Below are positions 38,901 through 49,800 of a stretch of 64,000 nucleotides of DNA, in pieces (positions within the stretch are counted from its first letter, which is position 1; every line of letters starts with the position of its first letter). The stretch comes from Neurospora intermedia (lineage: Eukaryota > Ascomycota > Sordariomycetes > Sordariales > Sordariaceae). Made by a program: the position numbers and the translations under genes. The stretch spans positions 5,146,001 to 5,210,000 of the forward strand of contig BTPP01000002.1 in NCBI GenBank assembly GCA_037102815.1, given 5' to 3'. The notes beneath the pieces were generated by a model that searched no databases, had not been told where the DNA came from, and was given only the letters and a program-made list of their open reading frames with translations.

Positions 38901-41900
38901 ACCCCGAATTAGTAGAAGAATAATACGGCGTTAATAATTATAATAATAACTTTTCCTTTTATAAATGCGATTATTTCGCCTTATAGTAGTAATAGGTAGT
39001 TATTTAATATAATTAAATTATTAAGAATTTGAAGATTAATGACCGGTTTTCTTTTAGGGCCGTTTTTAGTCTCCCGCTATATAATAAAGATAGGGTAGAT
39101 GAAAGGGGTGGCGTACTGAATTTAGTTTATTTTGCCTTACTTGTATAGGGTATTAAAAATTTTATTAATAATAGTTTAATCCTTTTTATTAATTGGATAT
39201 ATACGGGCTACGACTTTATAGTTCTACTATCCGTCTATTAATAGAACTTTTATTATTTTTTCCTTAAGTATATTTATTAGCCCTCTTTCTCTTTATAGCT
39301 TAGGAAATTTTTTAATTAATTTAGTTAGGGTTTTAAAAATTCGTCTACTACTAGTAAATATATAAATACTTTCGTCTATAATTAATTCTAGCGCTTTTTT
39401 ATTTATACGAATTCCGAATGTAGAGTATTTTTCCGGGAGTTTGGGATAGGGAGCGGTATTATAGGTAGTAGAGGATTCGGGAGGGGTAATTAGATTAATT
39501 GGAGCGCGTACTTCGGTTATTATATTGGCTTTATTTTTTAATATAATTTCTAAATTAATATTTAAATTAATATTAGTTAAGATTGAATAGTTTTAATAAA
39601 TAGTTTTAGTAGTCGATTGGACGCTTAAGGACGGGTCCGACTCTATTACACTTAATATTTTAGAAGCTATAGTAATTTTATAAATATTTATTTAGGAGGT
39701 TGAGAAATATCCGTTTATATTGTATTTAATAATTATATTAATTTTCTACTTATATAGGATGGTTAGGCTTTCCTTAGTAGTATTTTTTATTAGTACGACT
39801 CTTAGGGAGCGGGTATTTAATATTGCGTTTATAACTGCGGGGTAGGAGGAATTAAAAAGGAAAGGTTAATCTTTAGGTAGTATAATATAATAAATTAGGA
39901 CTATACGCTTTTCCTTTAGTTGTAATGTGACTTTCTTCTATATTATTACTTTCTTTATATAGTAGTTAGGTAATTTAAGTATTTTAAATATAGTATTAAA
40001 ATTATTTTATAGAAGGTAGACTTTAGTTATTTAATAGTCGATATACGTTTGGCGGGGGTAGAGGAAGGAGTTTGCTAATAAGAGATTTAGTTCGAGTTTA
40101 TTAATAATTTATCCGGAAGTTATAATTTTTAATAAGGTTGGGATACTTTGCGAATTTTTCCTAGGGAGATAGAAGGTAAAAATTGTTTATTTAGTAAATT
40201 TAATAGTTTTTCTTCCGACTTCCTTAATTTTAGTAGTATAGTCGGTAAAAATAGTATACTTTAATATCTTTAGAAAGGTTCGGCTTACAATTGTCTTTTT
40301 TACGCCTAGGTTTATATAAATTTTTACTAATTTAGAGTTTAGCGTCGTTATAGCTATTATTTATAGATATGTAAAACTAGAGAGGGGGCTTCTTTTAAAT
40401 AATTCGTTAGTTTGAGGGATGGTCTTTTGGACTGGCAATTTAGTAGTTGTAATATAAAAGACTAGTTTTAGTGCGGGGCGAATACTTATAGCGGCCTTAT
40501 ATTTTTTGTAGGAATTAAAATAAATAAATATTTAATTGTACGAAGCGAAAACCTCTTTATAATAATTATATTTCTGGAAGTTAATATTAAGAGGGGAGAC
40601 GGTTAAAATAGCGTCTTTTATATATTTGGATTTTAGGTTATAATTTTTTATATAGCGTTTCTTTATTATTATAGAGTTAAATTCCTTTAGGTACTTAGAA
40701 TAGGTTAATTCGCTACTATATATATAGTAGATTGAGTTATTCGAATTAGAATTGTAGTTTTCCGAGTCGTTTGTAAAGTGAATATAGTTAGAGTTTACGG
40801 TTTTGTCCTTTTTGCTAATATAATTCGTACGGTCTTTATTCCGGTCCTTACCTTTGCGGTCGTAGTTGTAATTAGGGTTACGATTGTAACTATTATTACG
40901 GTTATAATTATTGTAGCGATTGCGATCTCTATTGCGGTTTTGGCTGCGGTTGTAGTTAGGGGGATTGCGATTACGGTTGTGGTTTTAATTACGATTACAA
41001 TTACGGCTATAATTACGGTTGGAGCTTCTTCCGGTTATAAAATTGGTATTTTAGTTATTATATTTACAATATCTTTAACTTTAATAATTGCGGTTGCGGC
41101 TTTAGTTACGTCCGTGCGAGGTAGTAGTATTTTAGTTCTAATTAAAATTATATTTATTTTTAGTTAGAGTAATTAGGACGGCTTTTATTTTTTCGATTTT
41201 TTTAAAGTATTCTTCGATATTACTAAAAGAAGGGGGGGCCCGAAGAGTAGTTTCAATATTAAGACTTATTTTATCCCAAATTTATACTATTATGCTATAT
41301 TAATTGTTATAATATTTAGATATAATACTTATTATATAGGTATAGCGGAGTTGCTTTAAAATATATAGGGTAATAGTATTAGGGTCTTTATAAATATAGT
41401 AAAGGCGAAGTTTACCCTTATTGAATTTGCGAATTGCTATAATAGAGTTGGGGATAAATTTTTTTATAAGTGCCCTAGTAAGAGCTTTAATTAATATACG
41501 AAACTAGCGGCGACGTTTAGGGGTAATTTAGTTATATTATTATATTAGGGCTATATTTTGTAATAAGGATGGTTATAAATATATAATTAATCTATATACG
41601 ATTAGGAAGGTGCTCGGGTTTTTTAGAATAGTATTAATACGGTTAGTAAATATAATAATATTAATATAGACGATGGAAGTGCCGTCCTTAATTATATTTA
41701 TATTATTAGGATTATTAGTAAATAGGTTAAATACGCCGATATCTTCCTTCTTAAGTTTGAAGTTTTTATCTCCCTCGTTATATTTAGCGTTTCCGGTTTT
41801 AGTAGGAAAGAGTACGGGAGGGGGGGGGGGGCGGGGGAGGAGTTAGGTTGTAGTGTTTGTAAATATAATGAGGGTTGTAAGTATTAAAGTAGTTATAGTC

Positions 41901-43909
41901 GAAATTGAAATTAAAATTATTCGGGTTGAAATTATTATTTTTATTATTAGTATTATTATTTCTATTATTAGGATTATTAGGACTCGCGCGGGTAGTGTAG
42001 TTAGGGGGGTTGGGGGGGGCGCTTTCTCCTTCTCTAGCTTTGTTAGTAAGGGGTTTAATTTTAGTAATGTAGTTATAGTTCGTAGCTTTGTTATTGGACG
42101 ATTTATTAGTTGGGTTAGATTTGGAATTTTTATTAACCTTAGTAATAGTTTTACTAGCCTCTATAGTAGCTTTACTAACTTTAGTAGTAATTTTACTAGC
42201 TTTATTATAAGAGAGTTCTAGGTAGGTGTTGGTATAAACGTTTTTAGTATAAAGTTCGCGGATTTGTTTAAGATATTTCTCGTATATGCGGGCTTATCTC
42301 TCTATTATTTAACGGAGATTATTATTACGGGCCTTAAGTTTGTTAATCTATTCTATAAAATTATTTTTATTAAATTTATTTTTATAAATAATATTAATAA
42401 TACGGAGGTTAGTAGAATAATTAGTAGGGCGAGTATAGGGACGGGGAAGTAGATTACTATTACGGTTGGTTAATCTTCTTAAAGTAATATAGTTTATTAA
42501 TTTAGGCGGGAGTTGTTCGGTAGGCTTGTACGGGACTAGAATATATTTGCGTTTTTTAAGGACTTTATATAAGTAGGGCGGGACTTTAATATATATAACG
42601 TCCTCTTCTTCGCTATTCTTAGCAATTGTTTTATAAGAAGGGCCTTCGCTATTATTAGATAATATATAACGGATAGTAGTAATATTAGAGCGGTTAGATC
42701 TAATATTTGGAAAATATTTTAGTATTTTAATTTTCTTTTTACCCTTATTAGTAATAGGTTTTAAAGCTTTAATTATATTTATAATTTTATTATAAGTATA
42801 ATAAATATTGGATTTGAGGTTGGCGATAGAGGCGTTGAATTGGTCGATGCGAGTTCTTTAAATACGGGTATCTTTGGTATATATAGTAAATTATTCATAT
42901 ATTTTATTTTTGAATTAATGTATATTATAGTTAATATTTTTAGTAAGAGTATTTATAGTTTGGAGACGCTTCTAGATCTTTTTATTAGAAATACACTTAG
43001 GACCCTTATTATTTTTATTTAATTTAGAGTTATTACGATTAAGAGTTGTAGTATTACGGTTATTGTAGGGGGAACTATACTTTTATAGGGAAGGGGGAGT
43101 GAAGTCCTCCGGGGGATTAATAGTAGAGGATTATTAGGATTTAGAAGGGGAGAAAGAGTTTATTACGGTCGATATAATATTATTAACGAAATTAGGTTTG
43201 GGATTAATAGGTCCTATAGTTTGAACTTGGGTGACTTTTCGGGTTTAAGGTTGGGTGGATTGGCTATTAAGTCGGTTAATATTGTAAGTAGCGGGCGCTA
43301 ATAGTTTGCGTAGGGAGTACCGAATTATAACTTAATTAAGGGGGTCTTTACTTATTATAATAATTAAATTAATAGCGGGTTAAAAAGAGTATTAATATAA
43401 GTTTATTTATCTGTAATTATAGTATTTTAAGTGAAAAGATTAGGGTAATAGTGGAGGAGATAAATAGGGACCTATCTTCCTTAGTACTATTTTACAATAA
43501 ACGATTAAGGATTATAGAGGGAGAGAAATAATAAGAGTTATTTTTATAATAAGTATAATTGCTAGAGTTACCCTTCGTATCGAATATTAAGTAAATAACG
43601 CCCGGATTGGGGTAGTACTAAGGTTTTAATATACTCGTTCGAATTAGGCCGATACGAGTACGATAATATAATATAAGGAAGCAGGTAGGGGATAGACTAT
43701 AATATTATTTTGCGACGAGTAATTGAGAATTTGCTGGTTGGAGGTGAAGGATCGCGGGGTTGATGTTGTTGCGATATAGGATTTTGCGATTAAAAAGAAG
43801 TAAGTTCGCGAGCGAATTTACTAGGTTAATTAATAATACCTAATTATAAAGCCGGGGGCGTAATTAAAAGAATAGTTTGGTTACTACTCGTATAGTTGCA
43901 ATTACTATT

Positions 43910-44228
43910 TAATAGGGTAATTTGGGTGCTTTTAAATACTACGATACAATAGGTATAATATATAGTATTAGAAGTAAAAGAAGAAGGTAATAGAGGAAGA
44001 AAGGTGTAGCCGAAGGCCGCCCTACGCGGGAATCCCTTTATAGGAATTCCCTTATCTTATCGGTGGTCTATAGTTGAGTTGTAGGTATAGTGACCGGGCG
44101 AGCCGGGCACGTGCCTTGGTACGTGCCTGGGTACGCAAATGCCTCTATCGGGGTGGGTATGGTTGTAAGCTATGCCTAGTCTACTCTAGTTAATTAATTT
44201 AATTATATATACGATGCTTCCCGCATTA
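43910..44228 (-). repeat. Gypsy-C LTR (5' copy, right)
   Basis: 319 bp with the same GC-rich core and the GGCACGTGCC palindrome retained. About 28 transitions from the left copy by eye. Confidence 0.9.
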
Positions 44229-44233
44229 AATCT

Positions 44234-46001
44234 TAAGCCCCGTTATACTCTTTATATTATTAAATAGTCTAAAGACGACTCTAACCGTCTATTAGGTATT
44301 ATATAGTTTTAAGAATATTATTTAATTTAATAGTAGGAGTATTTAGAGTATTTAGGTATAAATAATACTTATAAAACTAATTAGTATAGTTACCTACTTA
44401 TTATTGTTATTGGGATAATAAATATTAATTTAATTTATTCTACTATGTTTAGATTAATTGATAATAAAAGGGTTAATAGTTTTATTTAATTAGTTAGTAC
44501 TTTTAAAAAGCTATATTATAAAGTAAGGATAATTAAACTAAACGTTATCCTTACAAACTTCAATAACCAATTTAAAACGGCTTTAATAATAATATTCCTA
44601 AATGTTTAATAATAAATCTGTATCTTTTATATTAACTACAACGTTCTGTTATAGGTAAAGAAGAAATAGAAATGGGCTCCTAGTAAAGATAGCGATTCTA
44701 AATTTAAATAAGAGCCTATTACTTTTAGTTAGAGTAATTGTACCTCTATTATAGAAGTAATTAATATAATTATTCTAACTACGCCGAAGGTTGTTGAGTA
44801 TACTTATTATAGTTTATTTGAGCTCTGGAAGGTAATAGTCTATATACTAAATAAAGCTATATTTATCTAATAATAGAGGTAGCTAATTAATAACTTCGCT
44901 AATTAATAAAGGATATTATCGTACTTATAAAATATATATATACCTTACTAATATTAATAGGTACGTTATTATACTTTATAGTATTATAATTTCGGTTTAG
45001 AAGTTATATTTTCTAATAAATTAACTAACTATTATATTAAGGGGTTTTTAATTAATAGTAAGACTAATCTCTTTATTCTATATAATTCTATTTATATTAT
45101 AGTTAAAAGGGAGTGTAACTAATGGACGAAAGAAGTTGCTAATTAGGATATAAAAATCCGAAGTAATTTTATTAAATTAGGGATAGAGGTACTAAGGGAT
45201 TTGCCTTAATAGTTTATATATTGTAGCTTCGATTTCGTTCGTTATTAACTACGTATTGCCTAGTTTGGAATTACTTTAGCGAATAGACTAATAAAAGATT
45301 TGGGGGAGTATAATTATACTATTTAAAGATAATATAGTATACCTTATTATTATAAGATTTTAATAAAGTTTAAGATTAATAGCCAGTTTAGCCGTTGGAA
45401 TATCTATTATTATTATTATATCCGGGTACTACTAGTACGTATTATTAATTCTATTTTTACTCTTTTAAGGTTTTTACTTCTAATACCCAAATATTAAAAT
45501 TAATGTAACCCTTCTTTACGTATTAAGGATCCTAAAATTGCCAATAAGATTAGAGGGCGGTTAAAGAATAATGTAGTAGAGCTATTGTAAAACTAAAAGG
45601 TTCTTAATATAATAGGGAAGAGGAAGGGGAAAGTAATAAAGAAGGGAGTAAGGAGTAGTTAAGTACTAAAATTATTATTCCGCCGGCGGTAATCCCAATT
45701 TAAGATAGTCGATAAAATTAATACTAATAAGAATAATAGTAATAGTAATAGCGAAGCTTTTACTATAGGTTCTACTATTGAAGTGTAGGTATTAAAACGA
45801 GTATTAATTTCCTTATTGAATCCTTTTGATTCAAATTACGAAATTAAAGCTATAGTAGTTCAAATAGTCCCCTTAAGCGACCCTCTTACTCTCTCGAATA
45901 TTAACGAACAGCCTGCCCGTAAAAAGTTACGTTTATTAGTACCTCCAGCGGTAATTAGAAGCGGGAGAGTTATTAAACCTTCAAGGAAGAAGTTAGGATA
46001 G
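44234..46001 (+). pseudogene. MULE-B transposase remnant, C-terminal block
   Basis: Contains the recognisable Mutator-like catalytic region: around 44340-44600 a block of the NTYKTN type, an LIYSTMFRLI strand and a VILTNFNNQFKTAL segment, followed near 45330-45440 by the region corresponding to the SWIM-like zinc segment of MULE transposases. The last 61 codons (45816-46001) are open and read through to a stop, with a basic tail ending RSGRVIKPSRKKLG. RIP stops are frequent upstream of that. Confidence 0.7.
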
Positions 46002-46120
46002 TAAAGTTAGATAAGATATTGTAGGTAGATGATACGCTAATTAAATAGACTAACGTATTAGATCTAGGGATATTAGTACTAAATAGAATGATAAGGACCA
46101 TTAATACTATAAGGAACATT

Positions 46121-46244
46121 ATAGGATTTATTAGGGTTAGGGATTAGTATAGCACTGCCCGTAGAGGAATCCCTACTATAGCTGGCTATACGGGCAGTGT
46201 GACACTGCCTGTAAAATTTTCGACACTGCCCGCCGAGCATCTCC
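46121..46244 (-). repeat. MULE-B right terminal inverted repeat
   Basis: Less RIP-changed than the left arm, retaining CACTGCCCG words where the left has TA-rich versions. The outermost ~6 bases match the left end only loosely (GGAAC against GGAGA). The 9-bp duplication CCCAAAAAA follows immediately. Confidence 0.82.
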
Positions 46245-46253
46245 CCCAAAAAA

Positions 46254-46895
46254 AGCCAGCCATTAACCTCTCCCAACTCACCCACCTTCCTACGAACATT
46301 ACTCCCCAGCAAATACCATCTTCAAGCTTATCATCGAATTTCACTTCTCTCCCCGCGTCCAGCTATGCGACGCCGTCTCCGACCTGCTCGACGGCATACT
46401 ACTTAGACAGGGGGTCGAGATCCGCGGCCGAACGGGCAACATCGTTGCACCAGGACAACTCGGGTTTCGGGTCCTTTTTTGTCAAAGCTGTACAAGATGC
46501 AGTTCTTGCGCAATTCGCTTGTGCTGGATGGGTTGGGCATCACGCTGAACTACGCGCTTATAGTGCGGATATTGCAAGCCCCCAGAAGACCTTCCCCCCA
46601 GGAGCCACAGATAAACATGGCCTGGCCAAATGATGTCCAAGATAATCGTCATATCCTTGAGCCGGAACAATTACGGTAACTTACTAGTACATCTAAACTG
46701 AAGGTGAGGACTCCGTTGCCGTCTGGACGGCCGCACAACCTTAGTACCATGGTGACCAAAGAGGACAATGCAATTCTCTATTTCAATTCATCTTTCTACT
46801 TGAGGCATAGCTAAGTCTTTTACAGAATACTTAATTCTGCAATGACCACGGGTTGTATTAGGCCAGCACACTCAATCAAACACGCAGCTGCTGCT
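46254..46895. other. Spacer between transposon block and RNase-oxidase gene
   Basis: Returns abruptly to balanced composition. No gene recognised. The second half should hold the 3' untranslated region of the adjacent minus-strand gene. Confidence 0.5.
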
Positions 46896-49800
46896 CTACA
46901 ACTTTTCTTGCTCGACAAACTCAGCCTGAGCCGCAGCATCCGGCTGGTCCCCAACATCAGCCTGAGCCACAGGTCCAAGCGGCTCCCCAAACGCATCATC
47001 CGGATTATCCCCAACACAGTGATGGCACCAGAAATGATCCCCCGGGTCGTGCGCTTTCTTCACGCCCAGCAACTGCTCGTACGCCTTCTCGCCCCAGTAC
47101 CTTGCCGTCCAGTTATGCATCACATACGAGCTCTCGGAGAAGTAGCTGTTTGGCCCAAGCTTGTACACCGTCTCGTTTGACTGCTGCGTCGTCAAGGTGC
47201 GCGCATTCCACAGCATGAGCGCCGAGCGGAAACCCGGCGAGATGGCCGTGTCGCCAGGCTGTGTGCTCCCCAGATTGCCCGTCAGCGACGTGTAGAGGTA
47301 GTGGAAGCCGCAGCGATAGCCCGACACATCCGGCGACGTCTTGTCAGGATTCTCCAGGGACTTGACGCAGATGTCCAGCACGTCCATCATGGTCGAGGTG
47401 AACTTTGTCTTCAAGGCCTGTCGCGAGACAAGGACCGAGTTCTGAGAGCCTGTGGCCACGTCCGAGGGCGGGTGCTGGGCCGGCAGAGGGTTCACAGGGA
47501 CGAGTGTAAACTTGTCGGCGGGCATGGAGACGAGGTAATCATACGCTGACTTGTAGTTGTCCTCCTGCACGGCCTCCGTCTGCAGCACGTCCTTGAGGCC
47601 GTCGCGGAACCGAATGTAGTCCCGCTCTGCCTGACCGCCGGCATAGAAGTACTCAAATTTGAACTCCCAGGTGACGGAACAGAGATTGCGCGTCTCGCTG
47701 TACAGGGTGGTGTTGATAAAGAAGCCAGGCTGCGTGCTGACCTTCTGATTGAGGCTCAGCTGCCACGCGGTGAAACGATTCCACATGCCGCGCAGCCACT
47801 GGTAGCCAAACTTGCTTGAGTCGTCCGGGCAAAAGGTGCCGCTCTGGTACATGTAGACGCGGCTGAGGCCTCCGTCGGGTACGGCGTGGGCGCGGATTGT
47901 GATGGAGAGAACGACGCCCCAAACGCTCCCGCCGCCGCCGCGCATGGCCCAGAAGAGCTGCGGATTGTGGCTGCGACTGGCGATCTTCTTGTGGACGACG
48001 GGCTGGCCGTAGGTGTTGCGGCCGACCTGCAGAACTTCAATCTCAAGCACGTTATCGACGCCGAGGCCCATGGACGGCGCAAAGGGCCCGTGGCCGCCCC
48101 CGAGATGGAAGCCGACCATGCCGACGGTGGAGCACCAGCCCGATGAAATAACACGGGAGTAGTCTTTCGAGAAGGCGTGCATCTCGGCGAAGGTGGAGCC
48201 GGCACCAAAGCGGAATGCTCCAGCAGGGGCCAAGGTTGAATCCTCGGGCCAGGTCGGCATAAAGGTCTTGTCCTTGAGCAGGATTGTGCGGATGAGGATG
48301 CCGCCAGTCGGGCACGAGTTGCGGCTGTTGTACTCGTGGCCGGTGCCGGCAGTGGCGATACACAGGCGGTGCCGCGCGGCAAAGTTGAGGGCGGCGACCA
48401 CATGGCGCTCGTTGAGCGGGAAGACAACGATGAAGGGGTTCCAGTTGCGGTACTCGTTTTGGTGCACCGCCGCCTTGCACATGTCGGACGCGGTGTTATA
48501 CACGGCAGGAGGGTCAGCCTGGTTGAAGCATGGGCGCTGCATCTCGGCGATGTCCTCGTAGTAGTACAGCGCCTTGAGGCCTTGGGGCGCGTTACCGAGG
48601 CCGTAGAAGGACTGGTTATCAATGGAGCCCATTGGTACCGGCGCCGGCTGCGGGTCCGGGTAGCTGTGCCACCGGAGGCCGAGCCGGGGCAATGTGGGGT
48701 CCAGCTCCTGTTCCAGCTTGCGGATGGCCGTCTTGGTGGGCCAACAGCCGGAGTCTTCCGGCGTGCACCAGTCATGGTCTTTAAGTGTTACGCGCTTATT
48801 GTCAGACAGCGCGGGCAGGGCGTCGATGGATGCGGCTTCCACCGACTCGGCCGGGTCGCACGAGCCGGCGCCGCAGAAGTCGTTCTCGGGGCCACACGAG
48901 TAGCGACAATGGGCGCTGCACGGGTTGCACCGACCCATGGCCCACTTCGTATTCTGCGTAGCTTCCTCGTTGTCTCCTGCCGATCCGCAGTCGAGCACGG
49001 CGTACGAGTATACCGGCTGGTACTGGAAGTGGAAGCGACAGGTGGTGATAGCGCCGCTGGCGCTGGCAAGAAGCACCAGGCTGGGGTCTTCATCCGAGTG
49101 CGAGACTGAGTAGCGCTGCACGGCACGGCTGGTGTAGTTTGGCCACCGCAGCGACGCCTGGCCGTCGGCAGTAAAGTTCCATTGTGCAAGGCCCTCCTTA
49201 TAGTCACTAGATACCTGCAGTGTGCGCCACGAGCCCAGTAGCGCGGGGGGTGCTCCGACAATGCCAGGCTGGAAGTGGCTCACAGGGCTGGGCTTGGGGT
49301 CGGACTCGAACCCGGACTCGGGCTGAGTCTTGGTCTCGGTCTTGGGCTCAGACGCCGAGATAGCATGCGGGGAAAAGGAACAGCCCGCCGCCGACGCCTT
49401 ACAGCGGAACATGAGAAAGTTGCCGCACCCTTTTGTGTCCATGGCGGCGTAGAAGCTCACCGGCGCCGGCTCCCCGGTGTGGTTGCATGCCAAAAAGGCC
49501 GCCTCGAGCCCGCCAATGTCCGGCAACCGCTGCACCAGGCAGTCCTCCAGATGGTCGCCGCCGCATCGCAGGACCAGCTCCTTGGGGCCGCGCCGCTCGT
49601 AGGTGCACGTCCGGGGGTATGGGCTGTCGGTGGTGACGGTCAGGACGTTGTCAGTAAAGGTCTGCACGAACTCGAACTTGCCGGACCCGCCCTCCTCGGC
49701 ACCAAACGAGCGCCAGGTGCCCTCCCAGGGGGAGGTGTTTTCACTGCTCATGAAGGCCGGCATGGCAAATTCCAGCAACGGGAAGCTTGCAGTTGCATTG

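Larger units (their letters stand above)
35644..44228 (-). mobile_element. Gypsy-C, Ty3/Gypsy LTR retroelement (fossil)
   Basis: 8585 bp with two 319-bp LTRs (35644-35962 and 43910-44228) and the exact 5-bp target duplication AATCT at 35639-35643 and 44229-44233. Minus orientation: gag with an Asn/Arg-rich nucleocapsid-like region (~40.7-42.7 kb), RT with its catalytic box near 38.74 kb, and integrase C-terminus at ~36.3-36.6 kb. LTR termini (TAAT...ATTA) and protein features resemble Gypsy-A, so the two look related. Broken by dozens of RIP stops. LTR differences are essentially all transitions. Confidence 0.86.
13597..46244. other. AT-rich RIP-mutated transposon block
   Basis: Composition changes sharply at the transposon ends. 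Inside, CpA and TpG are rare, TpA is abundant, and coding regions of all elements are full of stops, which is the signature of repeat-induced point mutation (C to T in CpA context on both strands). Islands of GC survive mainly inside the LTRs. The whole block is explained by two MULE DNA transposons and three nested Ty3/Gypsy elements, apart from 16804-16977. Confidence 0.9.
16987..46244 (+). mobile_element. MULE-B, Mutator-like DNA transposon split by retroelements
   Basis: The outermost nested element. Its ends are inverted repeats of ~120 bp sharing TGCTCGGCGG near the tips and GTAGGGATTCCTCT inside. It is flanked by the 9-bp direct repeat CCCAAAAAA at 16978-16986 and 46245-46253, as expected for MULEs. 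Its own sequence survives as three blocks, 16987-17670, 35252-35643 and 44234-46244, totalling 3087 bp after removing two retroelements and their target duplications, close to the 3199 bp of MULE-A. The transposase lies on the plus strand. The TIRs are unrelated to those of MULE-A, so this is a different family. Confidence 0.85.

Noticed and set aside
40778-41167. Hydrophobic 129-codon plus-strand frame looking like a membrane protein
   Set aside because: It is the complement of the Asn/Arg-rich gag region of Gypsy-C on the minus strand.
46199-46633. 144-codon frame starting in the MULE-B end and running into host DNA
   Set aside because: No ATG at its start, no recognisable domain, and it crosses the transposon boundary; likely chance.
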